Origin: Youngiibacter fragilis 232.1
GTDB lineage: Bacteria > Bacillota > Clostridia > Clostridiales > Clostridiaceae
NCBI RefSeq assembly: GCF_000495435.3
Contig: NZ_AXUN02000223.1
Coordinates: 1-64,000, forward strand
Direction: 5' to 3'
Length of the DNA: 64,000 nucleotides
The position numbers were made by a program, and so were the translations under genes. Below the pieces are notes generated by a model, which worked only from the letters and a program-made list of their open reading frames with translations, was not told where the DNA came from and ran no database searches. Shown piece after piece: positions 7,726-16,325 of this stretch; within the stretch, counting starts at the first letter, position 1, and the number at the start of each line of letters is the position of its first letter.

Positions 7726-8715
7726 ATGAATAGCGAAAATAACACGTATTTTGATCCATATCCCCAGCGCGTCATGGATTTTCTGAACTATTCAAGCACA
7801 ATACGAGGAAAATCGGACAGCACTATAGATGCATACCGATATGACCTCGGACTGTTCCTAAGATTCCTGAAAAGATACAGGCATCAGGTTCCTGCTGACA
7901 TTCCATTCGAAAATATTGATATCAGCGGTATTGATGATGACTTCCTGAGGCTTGTGTCGCTGTCTGATATCTATGCATTCCTTTCATTTGCAGACAAAAA
8001 GCGAATGAATTCAGCTTATGCACGCGCCAGAAAAACGGCCTGTATCAAAACTTTCTTCAAATACTTGAATCTAAAAGCACGTATAGTCGACAAAGATCCG
8101 ACTGCTGAGCTGGAAAGCCCCAAAATCAAGAAGAGAAATCCTGTATACCTTACCCTGGACCAGAGCCGGGCTCTTTTAAGGTCTATGGACAAGGAAAACA
8201 TAAACTACCATCGTGATTACTGTATACTTACTCTCTTCCTGAACTGCGGCATGCGTCTGTCTGAGCTTGTCAACATCAGGATCAGCAAAATCAGGAATGA
8301 TACGCTGACTGTCATCGGCAAAGGCAACAAGGAACGTGTTATTTACCTCAACCAGGCATGCATAAGCAGCATCAACCAATATCTTCCTGTACGTGAAAAG
8401 AAGCAGATTCCCGATGATAACAAGGATTATCTGTTCATTTCCACGCATCTCAGGCCGATCAACAAACGCACTGTTGAGGTCCTGGTCAAGAAGCATATCA
8501 GCGCTGCAGGCCTTTATGACAATCATTACACCCCTCATAAGCTCAGGCATACTGCAGCTACACTAATGTATAAACATGGCAAGGTGGACATCAGAAGCCT
8601 GCAGCTGATACTTGGACATGAGAACGTATCGACCACTCAGATATATACACACGTCGATAATGAAGACCTAAGAGAAGCCGTGAACCTCAATCCACTCGCT
8701 GATGAAAATGTATAG
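7726..8715 (+). CDS. Tyrosine-type site-specific recombinase (XerC/D-like)
   Basis: 329 residues. An N-terminal SAM-like core-binding domain (about 12-120) precedes a catalytic domain (about 140-310). The full catalytic set is present: Arg177 in NCGMRLSEL, Lys199 in IGKGNKER, His271 and Arg274 in HKLRHTAATL, His298 in ILGHEN, and Tyr307 in QIYTHV. ATG at 7726 follows AAAGGA. It stands alone with no phage, plasmid or transposon genes, directly downstream of a 37-bp palindrome. Either a chromosomal resolution role or an orphan integrase is possible. Its active site is more complete than that of the XerD-like protein at 47843-48718. Confidence 0.85.
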   Translation: MNSENNTYFDPYPQRVMDFLNYSSTIRGKSDSTIDAYRYDLGLFLRFLKRYRHQVPADIPFENIDISGIDDDFLRLVSLSDIYAFLSFADKKRMNSAYARARKTACIKTFFKYLNLKARIVDKDPTAELESPKIKKRNPVYLTLDQSRALLRSMDKENINYHRDYCILTLFLNCGMRLSELVNIRISKIRNDTLTVIGKGNKERVIYLNQACISSINQYLPVREKKQIPDDNKDYLFISTHLRPINKRTVEVLVKKHISAAGLYDNHYTPHKLRHTAATLMYKHGKVDIRSLQLILGHENVSTTQIYTHVDNEDLREAVNLNPLADENV

Positions 8716-8765
8716 TATCCATTTTATTTTAATATTAATGCATCACCTAAGATCTTTATTAATTC

Positions 8766-8800
8766 AGAGCTGAATCTGTCTGATTCGGCTCTTGTATTAA
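8766..8800 (+). terminator. Probable terminator after the recombinase gene
   Basis: An 11-bp stem AGAGCTGAATC / GATTCGGCTCT (8766-8792) with one G-U pair and a 5-base loop is followed by TTGTATT, a weak T-run. The rest of 8716-9089 is AT-rich with only short imperfect repeats (for example CACAAC at 8816 against GTTGTG at 8835); no gene is seen in it. Confidence 0.5.
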
Positions 8801-9089
8801 TCTATTCAATTGAACCACAACATATAGTGGTCTAGTTGTGTTATTCATCGTAATAGCTTTACATAATTAATGATATGTCGTTATAAATCAGCTGATTCTC
8901 CCCCACTCCCCTCTTGGCAAACATCATTACACAGCATATATATTCGTATGCTCTTTTGCATTTTAAAGTACTATGTTTTATGACATACGATTGTCACATA
9001 TAAATTGTATACTTGATTTGTTTGAACCTCTCATGACTAAAGTCACGAGTTTGCGCAAGATATTTCATCAATTTCAGGGAGGTATTATT

Positions 9090-9359
9090 TTGATCAGATT
9101 TTTCAAGTTATCATCACAGTTGGCCAGGTATCTGTTCTATGCGATGGCAGTATATTTCATAGGTATACTCACAAGCATCGCAATAGGATATTTCAAGTTT
9201 GCATCTAACGACTTGCCGATGTACTTCCTCATGGCCGCCTCTGGTATTGCCCTCCTCAGTTTTTTACTTGATGATGCAGCTAATCTGACTGAGCGTTTTT
9301 CAAGCAGGAATGCAGAGACCTCGATTAAACCGGAAGCTGAAAATCAGGGAGATGAATAG
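9090..9359 (+). CDS. Small two-helix membrane protein, unknown
   Basis: 89 residues from the TTG at 9090, which follows GGGAGG with a 7-base spacer; the longer frame from 8973 has no ribosome site. Two hydrophobic segments, at about 14-33 and 43-60, are separated by a short polar loop. The tail is charged and acidic (residues 62-89). No family is recognised. It converges on the large HTH regulator gene across a shared terminator, so it may be functionally linked to it, but that is only positional. Confidence 0.6.
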   Translation: MIRFFKLSSQLARYLFYAMAVYFIGILTSIAIGYFKFASNDLPMYFLMAASGIALLSFLLDDAANLTERFSSRNAETSIKPEAENQGDE

Positions 9360-9388
9360 AATGCTCCCAGGAGCGGCGAATCACGGAA

Positions 9389-9429
9389 AAACAGAGACTA
9401 TACCTCAAAATAAGGTATAGTCTCTGTTT
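9389..9429. terminator. Bidirectional terminator
   Basis: Perfect 17-bp stem (9389-9405 with 9413-9429) flanked by A- and T-rich ends. It lies between the convergent small membrane protein and HTH regulator genes and overlaps the regulator's stop codon. Confidence 0.9.
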
Positions 9430-10963
9430 ATTCCCTGTTAAGTGATTCGATGTATTTTTCAAGGACAGCTATGGTCTCATTTCGGCTGGCTTCTGTAATC
9501 CAGCCAGTATCAGCCTTCCTGTCGAGGTAATCCCAAAATGCTGCAGTCAGGTTTGACTCCTTTATGATGAAGGTAACCGATGGAGGGCTGGTCTTGCTGA
9601 CAAGCACCCCACTCCCCTCTTTTGCATAGAGAATGTAGCCTTTGTTCTGCCCGCTTTCGATGACACTTACATGATAGTTGCTGAAATCCTTAAGGTACCT
9701 GATGATATTCCGGATATGCGCTGTAAGGTCAGAAACTGTGTAGTAGCCCGGACTTCCACAGAAATAATCGGAAAGTACGATTTCTGCGATGCCATTTTTT
9801 ACAGCATCAATTTCAGGAAGGACTATCTGGTGCAGATATTCGTTATCAAGGAGGTTCTTCTCGAATAGTTCAGTCCTTTGCCTCATTAATTCCGTGATGG
9901 CTTCACCAGGTAGTGTACCCATGCTTCCGACTATCCTTTCAATAATATATATCGGTAGAGTATATATCGATGGCGGCCCTTCAACCCTTACATTGCTGCT
10001 CTCCCCCTCAAAATCAAGGAGGTCTTCTGAAAATTCTGTAGTATCGTTTTTCTTATATATCCTCATTAGCGGTTTGCACATATTAAGATATCTAGTAAAC
10101 TCTCTCTCAAAGCTTCCTACTGACACCGGGTCTGTAACGATGAAAAGAGTCGTATCTGAAAGGTCGCTTCCCATAGCTGCAGAAGATACAGCCGCTGTGC
10201 CTGGAGCAACATACAATGTACGCTTGAATACTCCATCCCTTATCTTCGGATAATAGTAAGGCTCAATGGCTCCGGTCATATACAGGGGGACCCATGCCCT
10301 TATGGCTGTCATCATTTCATCAATGTTCCTGCTTACGGTATGGATTATCCTTATCCTGTTACCAGTCATGATAGCCTTTGATATAAGCTGAGCCCATTCC
10401 CTCATGAATCTAGGGTCCTCTGTGATCCAGGAGGTATCCTGGTCGCTGAACAATAGCAATGTATGCCTCTTTCCAGAGTGGATGACCTTATCAAGAAAAA
10501 TCCTTGCAGACTCCCTCATGCCCTGGTTTCCAAATGTAATCATGGCATTCTCGAGGTCCGGACTTGCAGGCTCTTCTCTACCTATGACCACTCCTCCAGC
10601 ACTCATTGGATTGGAGATTGACATATTGTCAAGAAAGCCACGTACCATACTGCCCTTCCCTGGCTTCTCCTGATTGAGCCAGCTGTGGATCAGGTCTTTC
10701 CTGGTTTCCCTGTCACTCAGGCTTTTTGATGTTTCATTCCCGCCCATCATTTCAACAATTGCACTCCATTGGAAATCCTGGCTGCAGTTCTTGGAGAAAT
10801 ACATGGCCATTGACATGGTGTATGATTCGTTTTTAGCCGGGGTCCTGTCCCCTCTCCTCAAACGGCTTATGTATGAGGGATCAATGTTGGACCATTGCGC
10901 AAGAGCGCTGTTTGAGGTCTTTGTAAGGGTCATTAGAAAATCAAGTTTTTCGGCAAATGTCAT
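9428..10963 (-). CDS. Large XRE-type helix-turn-helix regulator, unknown signal
   Basis: 511 residues. ATG at 10963 follows GGAGGCGAT. Residues 1-60 form an XRE-like helix-turn-helix (FAEKLDFLMTLTKTSNSALAQ, then IDPSYISRLRRGDR). The remaining 450 residues match no domain I can name. They contain mixed alpha/beta segments such as KRHTLLLFSDQDTSW and NRIRIIHTVSRNIDEMM and could form a sensor module. Similar long N-terminal-HTH proteins occur in Clostridia without known function. It is divergent from a 69-residue hydrophobic peptide gene and convergent with an 89-residue membrane protein. The shared promoter region holds two 5-1-5 palindromes. Confidence 0.7.
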   Translation of the reverse strand: MTFAEKLDFLMTLTKTSNSALAQWSNIDPSYISRLRRGDRTPAKNESYTMSMAMYFSKNCSQDFQWSAIVEMMGGNETSKSLSDRETRKDLIHSWLNQEKPGKGSMVRGFLDNMSISNPMSAGGVVIGREEPASPDLENAMITFGNQGMRESARIFLDKVIHSGKRHTLLLFSDQDTSWITEDPRFMREWAQLISKAIMTGNRIRIIHTVSRNIDEMMTAIRAWVPLYMTGAIEPYYYPKIRDGVFKRTLYVAPGTAAVSSAAMGSDLSDTTLFIVTDPVSVGSFEREFTRYLNMCKPLMRIYKKNDTTEFSEDLLDFEGESSNVRVEGPPSIYTLPIYIIERIVGSMGTLPGEAITELMRQRTELFEKNLLDNEYLHQIVLPEIDAVKNGIAEIVLSDYFCGSPGYYTVSDLTAHIRNIIRYLKDFSNYHVSVIESGQNKGYILYAKEGSGVLVSKTSPPSVTFIIKESNLTAAFWDYLDRKADTGWITEASRNETIAVLEKYIESLNRE

Positions 10964-11022
10964 ACTGAATCGCCTCCACTTTGATGATAACAAACGCAGG
11001 ATTGGCTGTAAATGATTTCTGT

Positions 11023-11095
11023 CACGATTCGTGCCAAAACTGTCATTGACAAAACGGGGCCTGCTGTTAAAAGCTTAGATAAATCTTGTTATAAT
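11023..11095 (+). promoter_or_regulatory. Divergent intergenic promoter region with two short palindromes
   Basis: CACGA-T-TCGTG at 11023-11033 and TGTCA-T-TGACA at 11041-11051 lie between the regulator and the small gene at 11134. A plus-strand promoter reads TTAAAA (11067-11072), 17 bp, then extended -10 TGT-TATAAT ending at 11095. Regulator binding here is inferred from position. Confidence 0.45.
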
Positions 11096-11133
11096 GATTT
11101 ACACAAGCAATATTACAATTGGTGGTGATGACC

Positions 11134-11343
11134 TTGACTAAGAACACGATACGTTCTATTGCACACGTTGTCATTGCTTTGCAGCTGTTGCCAGACTCCT
11201 CAGTCACAGTGCTTGCTTCATCAGGTGTCGCAACCTATGCTGCCAGCGAGGTATCGATTGCTCCATTCATTTCTTCAGCAGTATTCGGCAGCGTTGCCCT
11301 TTTCATATACCTTTTCAGTCTGAAAAGCGGAACGGAAGAATAG
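11134..11343 (+). CDS. Small hydrophobic protein/peptide, unknown
   Basis: 69 residues from the TTG at 11134, which has the same spacing to GGTGGTGAT that fprA has to its ribosome site; ATG at 11128 is the alternative. It has a basic start (MTKNTIRS), a weakly hydrophobic stretch at about 8-35, and a clear membrane helix at about 45-62 before a short charged tail. It has its own promoter (TATAAT at 11090-11095) and terminator. Its position divergent from a large HTH regulator recalls regulator-plus-peptide signalling pairs, but no processing motif proves this. Confidence 0.55.
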   Translation: MTKNTIRSIAHVVIALQLLPDSSVTVLASSGVATYAASEVSIAPFISSAVFGSVALFIYLFSLKSGTEE

Positions 11344-11367
11344 CAATTATCACTCCTATCATATTTT

Positions 11368-11397
11368 AAGGGCATTGCTGCACTCAGCAATGCCCTT
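11368..11397. terminator. Bidirectional terminator
   Basis: Perfect 13-bp stem AAGGGCATTGCTG / CAGCAATGCCCTT with a CACT loop, between convergent genes. Confidence 0.85.
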
Positions 11398-11419
11398 ATT
11401 AAATTCCTGAAATAATGCT

Positions 11420-11629
11420 CTATTCTACCTCTCGATACTCCAGTATGTCCCCTATCTGACATTCCAGAGCCCTGCATATCGCTTCCAGCGTGCTGAACCG
11501 AATAGCCCTTGCCTTTCCTGTCTTAAGGTTAGATATGTTTGAAAGTGTAATCCCCACTCTTTCGGAAAGCTCAGTAACACTCATTTTCCGCCTCGCCAGC
11601 ATTACATCTAGATTCACTACAATTCCCAT
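11420..11629 (-). CDS. Small XRE-family regulator (YozG-like)
   Basis: 69 residues, almost only a helix-turn-helix. The recognition region is MSVTELSERVGITLSNISN, followed by LKTGKARAIRFSTLEAICRAL and a C-terminal GDILEY, typical of YozG-type regulators. ATG at 11629 follows GGAGG; the longer frame overlapping the upstream gene is not used. It lies 11 bp behind the DUF2975 gene. This membrane-protein/regulator pair is common in Firmicutes, and the pair is likely co-transcribed and autoregulated. Confidence 0.85.
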   Translation of the reverse strand: MGIVVNLDVMLARRKMSVTELSERVGITLSNISNLKTGKARAIRFSTLEAICRALECQIGDILEYREVE

Positions 11630-11640
11630 TTTCAGACCTC

Positions 11641-12117
11641 CTATACGGTCAGTTCGATTTCTTCCTTGTATCCAATGACCTTCCGTAGAAGCTCTTCTAG
11701 AATGCCGGCGAAAGAACCAACCATTATTGACGCCAGAATTATCATAAGTACAAGGAGACCTATTGGAGGACTTATATCCACGAGCCTTGCCATTATTGCA
11801 GTTCCGGTGAAATACATTGCCACGAGAACGAAAGCACAGACCCTTATAGCCTTTAGACAAAATACAGCATTGTTAGAGAATTCATCACTTCGTTGGATTA
11901 TGAAGGTCAGCTTCATCGCAAAAAAAACTGCTGCCATGAATGGAATGAGCGTCGAGTATATCGCCAAAAGAAGAGGGTATCGCAAATATGCCCACTCGGG
12001 TGCGATCTCAGCATAGAACTCAGCAAGTTCCGGCAGTACCGTAGCGCAAATCAGGAGCACGATACCTGCTCCCAAAATGAATCCGAACCTTAATATTGGA
12101 ATAGCAAATCTCTTCAT
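11641..12117 (-). CDS. DUF2975 family membrane protein
   Basis: 158 residues with four predicted membrane helices (about 7-30, 45-68, 90-110, 118-142), the layout of DUF2975 proteins. The family is of unknown function but is nearly always encoded beside a YozG-type XRE regulator, as here. A membrane partner that controls the regulator is a reasonable guess. GGAGGGAACC precedes the ATG. The upstream 214 bp (12118-12331) are AT-rich with no gene. Confidence 0.75.
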   Translation of the reverse strand: MKRFAIPILRFGFILGAGIVLLICATVLPELAEFYAEIAPEWAYLRYPLLLAIYSTLIPFMAAVFFAMKLTFIIQRSDEFSNNAVFCLKAIRVCAFVLVAMYFTGTAIMARLVDISPPIGLLVLMIILASIMVGSFAGILEELLRKVIGYKEEIELTV

Positions 12118-12331
12118 GGTTCCCTCCTATGATTTCCGCTAAGCTTTAGTCTAAGCTCTCACATCAAAAACAGGATACCACTTAATTTATTGTTATTCAA
12201 TATATTATTGCCGTATTTTATTATATTTTTGCTGTAATTGCTTTTCATATTTCATTTAAGGTTTATCTTTCAAGGAATGTGTTAAGCAAAATTCAGCATG
12301 GACCCTTTCATTCTGATTTAAAGACTGATCA

Positions 12332-13177
12332 TCACAAGCTGGAAAATAATGCCAGAGCTACGGTAATGTCAGTCCCTGCATGAAAAAGTACTGATCCGAT
12401 GAGACTGTCATTATCCTGAGTAAGCCTTCCCCAAACAAGAGCCAAAGGCAGGAGATAGGCAAGAAACATCAGCGAGTCCGTGGTATAGGTTACTCCCGTA
12501 TGGTGGAGAACAAAAGGAATCGCCACTGCCAGGTTGGACAGATTCCTTCCCATAAGTGGCTCCATTCTACCTAAGAACAGCCCTCTGAAAAGAAGTTCCT
12601 CATTGAGAGCGTTACCCGCTATAAATATTATGATCCATGGGAGCCACTCCAGAACCTCAGTGAAAGTGAACCCTTGCGCTCCGAAAATTCCGGCCATGTA
12701 AGGTGACAGGATAGCTGCTGCCGCAAAGGATGGAATCCCAATGGAAATCCCTCTCTTAAGGTTACCTTCCTGAAGTCTCAGGTCCTTTGACGATCCTCCC
12801 GAAAGCCTGTTGAGAATAATGATAGTCAGTATTATTATTAGGCTGCTGTCCAGTTTATCAAGCGCCAGGCCCATTGGAGTGGTGTAGTCGGTACCCACTG
12901 CCTTTACTATCCATCTGCTTGTCGGCAGGTAAAGATCCAGGGATATTGCTGTCATTGCGATGAAGAAAGACATTGATAACCCCTTATCAGCGTTTTGGTT
13001 CCTTCTGCCATTAGAAACTAAAGAAAGGGAAAGGAATGCTCCAGCCAATATAAGACGGGAAACAACATCAGCCGTACCGGAAAATATGGGTCTCATATGG
13101 CTGAATACCAGAAATACCAACAATCCTGCCAATATGGTATGAACAAAAGGAAGGACTCGCTTAGAACCACTTTCCAT
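12332..13177 (-). CDS. CPBP family intramembrane metalloprotease
   Basis: 281 residues, ATG at 13177 after AGGAG. There are seven or eight hydrophobic segments. The conserved motifs of the CAAX-protease/bacteriocin-immunity (Abi) family are present: NEELLFRG (EExxxR) at about 193, the FVLHH histidine at about 222, and LFHAGTD near residue 266. These place paired glutamates and histidines in the membrane for metal binding. Substrates are unknown; the family processes prenylated or small peptides and can confer bacteriocin self-immunity. It is downstream of deoD but separated by a hairpin. Confidence 0.8.
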   Translation of the reverse strand: MESGSKRVLPFVHTILAGLLVFLVFSHMRPIFSGTADVVSRLILAGAFLSLSLVSNGRRNQNADKGLSMSFFIAMTAISLDLYLPTSRWIVKAVGTDYTTPMGLALDKLDSSLIIILTIIILNRLSGGSSKDLRLQEGNLKRGISIGIPSFAAAAILSPYMAGIFGAQGFTFTEVLEWLPWIIIFIAGNALNEELLFRGLFLGRMEPLMGRNLSNLAVAIPFVLHHTGVTYTTDSLMFLAYLLPLALVWGRLTQDNDSLIGSVLFHAGTDITVALALFSSL

Positions 13178-13197
13178 GATTTTTCTCCTGTAGACGG

Positions 13198-13227
13198 CAA
13201 AGGTCCGCACACTGGTGCGGACCTTTG
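13198..13227 (-). terminator. Hairpin terminator after deoD
   Basis: Perfect 13-bp stem CAAAGGTCCGCAC / GTGCGGACCTTTG with a 4-base loop. The minus-strand T-run is short (TTTG), so termination may be partial and allow read-through into the CPBP gene. Confidence 0.6.
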
Positions 13228-13230
13228 GAA

Positions 13231-13947
13231 TCATTTTGCTGAAAGCGCGACTATAGCCTCCAGCGCTATCTTCATCATTTCCTTGAACGTTTCCTGCCTT
13301 TCCTGAGGTGTTGTAGCCTCACCTGTAATAAGGCTGTCTGAAACAGTAAGTATGGTCAGTGCTTTTGCCCCGGCAAGTGCAGCTTCAGTATACAAGGCAG
13401 CAGCTTCCATTTCAACGCCGAGAGTACCTGCATCCATGAACATCTTGGCAGCACTGCTGTCATCGTAGAACAGGTCTGAACTGAGAACATTGCCTACATG
13501 CACGTTGATCCCCATATCCCTGGCCTTGTTGTAGGCTGCCAGAAGAAGGTCAAAGTCTGCAGTAGGTGCAAAATCAAGTCCCTTGAACCTGTTCCTGTTG
13601 ATTGATGATGTAGTGGAAGCTGAGCTTGCTATTATGACGTCCCTTATCTTTACATTTTCCTGCATCGCTCCGCAGCTTCCGACTCTTATAAGGTTCTTGA
13701 CTCCGAATTCATGGATCAGCTCATGTGCGTAGATTGAGATAGATGGTATTCCCATACCCGTACCCTGAACGGAAACAGGTACCCCCTTGTATGTACCAGT
13801 ATATCCAAGGATACCCCTGACTTCATTGTACAGTACCGGATTTTCAAGGAAGTTCTCTGCTATGAACTTTGCCCTTAGAGGATCTCCCGGAAGCAGTATG
13901 GACTCTGCAATATCTCCCTTGTTTGCATTGATATGTGGTGTTGGCAT
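13231..13947 (-). CDS. deoD: Purine-nucleoside phosphorylase, DeoD type
   Basis: 238 residues, the family length. ATG at 13947 follows GAGGAG. Diagnostic segments are [11 protein letters not shown] near 21-31, [10 protein letters not shown] for phosphate/ribose contact, RVGSCGAM at about 87-94, and [13 protein letters not shown] with the ribose-binding glutamate. The catalytic aspartate lies in [11 protein letters not shown]. It splits purine (deoxy)nucleosides with phosphate to free base and (deoxy)ribose-1-phosphate, which phosphopentomutase (46656-47822) can then isomerise. It stands apart from those genes here. Confidence 0.95.
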   Translation of the reverse strand: MPTPHINANKGDIAESILLPGDPLRAKFIAENFLENPVLYNEVRGILGYTGTYKGVPVSVQGTGMGIPSISIYAHELIHEFGVKNLIRVGSCGAMQENVKIRDVIIASSASTTSSINRNRFKGLDFAPTADFDLLLAAYNKARDMGINVHVGNVLSSDLFYDDSSAAKMFMDAGTLGVEMEAAALYTEAALAGAKALTILTVSDSLITGEATTPQERQETFKEMMKIALEAIVALSAK

Positions 13948-14038
13948 ATCATCACTCCTCGTCATCTTACTCGCCCTGTGAGGGCTCTCATCACTTAGAT
14001 TATACCATAATCAGGGACTATTTAAGAACGTCACCAAA

Positions 14039-14088
14039 TGTTCAAAATTGAACATTTGTTTGTATTTCCAGCTATCTCATGATATAAT
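14039..14088 (+). promoter_or_regulatory. lexA promoter with SOS operator
   Basis: TTGTAT (14060-14065), 17 bp, TATAAT (14083-14088). An 11/12 LexA box GAACATTTGTTT lies at 14050-14061, overlapping the -35. An adjacent TGTTCAA-AA-TTGAACA repeat (14039-14054) gives a second half-site pair. This is the expected layout for autorepression. Confidence 0.75.
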
Positions 14089-14116
14089 TTAGAAAATGAT
14101 CAAGAGAGGTGCAAGA

Positions 14117-14716
14117 ATGGCTCAAAAGGAGACCAGGAAGAAAGTATATGAGTATGTGCTGGCATTCACTGAGGAAAAGGGCTATCCGCCTTCGGTAAGG
14201 GAAATAGCAGCTGCAGTCGACCTGAAGTCCACATCATCAGTCCACAATCATCTACAGAAGCTGGAAAAGGATGGATTGCTAAAGAGAGATCCTACCAAGC
14301 CTCGTGCACTCGAGATAGCTGAGCTTGGAAGCAGGGCAGAAATGCTGAACATACCAATCCTCGGAAAGGTTACGGCTGGTGTCCCGATACTTGCTGTAGA
14401 GAATATAGATGAGTACTTCCATATGCCGATGAATTTCGTAAAGCATGACAATGACCTTTTCATGCTCAAGGTAATCGGAACCAGTATGATCGAAGCAGGA
14501 ATAATCAATGGCGACCTGGCTATTGTTGAGAAAGTAAATTCAGCGAACAATGGCGACATTGTCGTGGCCATGATAGAAAACGAAGCGACAATCAAGAGAT
14601 TTTTCAAGGAACATGGACACATCAGGCTTCAGCCTGAAAACTCAGCCATGGAGCCCATCATTGTTCCATCATGCGAGATTCTTGGAAAACTCGTAGGACT
14701 ATACAGGAAATTCTAG
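14117..14716 (+). CDS. lexA: SOS repressor LexA
   Basis: 199 residues; ATG at 14117 after GAGAGGTG. The N-terminal winged helix has [20 protein letters not shown]. The autocleavage bond is Ala87-Gly88 (KVTAGVP). The catalytic dyad is Ser123 in GTSMIEAG and Lys160 in EATIKRF. RecA-stimulated self-cleavage derepresses SOS genes. Its own promoter carries a LexA box, and a better match lies at 7084-7095. It is monocistronic. Confidence 0.97.
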   Translation: MAQKETRKKVYEYVLAFTEEKGYPPSVREIAAAVDLKSTSSVHNHLQKLEKDGLLKRDPTKPRALEIAELGSRAEMLNIPILGKVTAGVPILAVENIDEYFHMPMNFVKHDNDLFMLKVIGTSMIEAGIINGDLAIVEKVNSANNGDIVVAMIENEATIKRFFKEHGHIRLQPENSAMEPIIVPSCEILGKLVGLYRKF

Positions 14717-14723
14717 ATAATCC

Positions 14724-14756
14724 AAGGCCCCCGGCAAAAACTGCCGGGGGCCTTTC
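14724..14756. terminator. Terminator of lexA (bidirectional)
   Basis: Perfect 13-bp GC-rich stem AAGGCCCCCGGCA / TGCCGGGGGCCTT followed by TCTT, lying between convergent lexA and the transporter gene. Confidence 0.9.
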
Positions 14757-14770
14757 TTAATGCTCAAATA

Positions 14771-16174
14771 TTATATGCCGATCACTCCAACTGCATTAAG
14801 GAAAACTATAAGCAGAAGTATCGGAGTCACAAATTTGAGGATAATGTGATAAACAGGGGCAAGCTTAGAAACACCATCATTGCTTGCGCTGCCAAATGAC
14901 AGGCTTAGGTCCTTTGTCTTTACCTTCCATCCTACAAATATCGCTATGAGAAGGCCCCCCACCGGGAGGAATATGTTCGAGGACAGGTAATCGAAGAAGT
15001 CAAAGAAGCTCTTTCCAAATATCATTGTCGATCCAAACATGCTTTCAGGGTGTACTGTAAGCGCGCCTACCGCCAGGATGACTGCAGAAATTGAAACTAC
15101 TGCATTTCTTCTGCTGATACCAAGTTCTTCAGTAAGCACAATAACAGGAACCTCAACCATTGAGATCATTGCAGTGGTTGCAGCAATGGCAGCAAGGCTG
15201 AAAAACAGTATGAGAAGCACATTTCCAAATGGAATCAGTGAGAACACGAGTGGAATCGTATTGAACAGAAGCCCCGGCCCGCCACCAGGTTCAAGCCCAA
15301 AGGTGAAAACGACAGGAAATACTGCCAGGCCTGCCAGAAGCGAAACCATTGTATCAGATGCCGCCACCTTGAAGGCAGTATTTACTATCTTGTTATCCTC
15401 GTTGAAATAGCTTCCGTATGTTATCATGGTCCCCATTCCAAGAGAAAGCTTGAAGAAGGACAATCCCAGGGCTGTCAGTATTACTGAAGGGGTAATCTTT
15501 GAAAAATCCACACCCATCAGGAAATCCAGTCCTTTTCCTGCACCTTCAAGGGTAAGCGACCTTACTGCGATGATTACTATAAGGATTAGGAGTACAGGCA
15601 TCAGAGTCTTTGTTACCCTCTCTATGCCCTTCTTCACTCCAGCCACAAGAATTACCGTGACCACAGCTACTGCAGCTGCCTGCCATGCAAATGGCGAGAA
15701 GGTTCCTCCCACGGTGCTTCCGAACTGAGCTTCCACAGCTTTTCCCGCAGCATCAAAGGGCATGGTTGAAAGCACCTTGAAATCCCCTCTTACAGCCTTC
15801 AGGACGTATGAGTACACCCATCCTGCCACAGAGCTATAGAAGAACATTATGAGAAGTGCTGACATCATTCCCATGAAGCCTATGATCCTCCAGAATCTGG
15901 ATGCCTTCAGCTTCTTGAATACGCCTACTGCGTTAGCTCTGGTTGTCTTTCCCAGATAGAATTCCGCTATCATAATGGGGACACCCACAAGGACAACGCT
16001 TATCAGGTAGACAAGTATGAATGCACCGCCGCCGTTCTGGCCAGTAAGGTACGGGAACTTCCAGATGTTTCCTAAGCCTACTGCTGAACCCAATGTAGCA
16101 AAGAATACAGCAAGTCCGGATGAAAATGTCTCCCTTCCCTGCCTTACACCATTATTAGTCGATTTATCAGTCAT
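14771..16174 (-). CDS. Sodium-dependent transporter, NSS/SNF family
   Basis: 467 residues with eleven or twelve hydrophobic helices. ATG at 16174 follows GAGGT. The first helix carries the family signature GSAVGLGNIWKFPYL and GGGAF, where the unwound segment binds sodium and substrate in LeuT-type carriers. Bacterial members import amino acids (TnaT, MhsT). Amino-acid uptake suits an organism that also carries a catabolic glutamate dehydrogenase. The substrate cannot be read from the sequence. Confidence 0.9.
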   Translation of the reverse strand: MTDKSTNNGVRQGRETFSSGLAVFFATLGSAVGLGNIWKFPYLTGQNGGGAFILVYLISVVLVGVPIMIAEFYLGKTTRANAVGVFKKLKASRFWRIIGFMGMMSALLIMFFYSSVAGWVYSYVLKAVRGDFKVLSTMPFDAAGKAVEAQFGSTVGGTFSPFAWQAAAVAVVTVILVAGVKKGIERVTKTLMPVLLILIVIIAVRSLTLEGAGKGLDFLMGVDFSKITPSVILTALGLSFFKLSLGMGTMITYGSYFNEDNKIVNTAFKVAASDTMVSLLAGLAVFPVVFTFGLEPGGGPGLLFNTIPLVFSLIPFGNVLLILFFSLAAIAATTAMISMVEVPVIVLTEELGISRRNAVVSISAVILAVGALTVHPESMFGSTMIFGKSFFDFFDYLSSNIFLPVGGLLIAIFVGWKVKTKDLSLSFGSASNDGVSKLAPVYHIILKFVTPILLLIVFLNAVGVIGI

Positions 16175-16290
16175 TTTATACCTCATTGCATTTATTGGCC
16201 AATATATTGGCAGTAGAATATTACCATATACCTGGAAAACAGACAATATGGTTTGTTATAACTTGTTTGTTATAACTGAAGCCAAGATCA

Positions 16291-16320
16291 TACAAAAACA
16301 AGGGTGCAAAGTGCACCCTT
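16291..16320 (-). terminator. Terminator of the CNNM/CorC-type gene
   Basis: On the minus strand a 9-bp stem AAGGGTGCA / TGCACCCTT (16300-16320) is followed by GTTTTTGT. Confidence 0.8.
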
Positions 16321-16325
16321 ATCTG

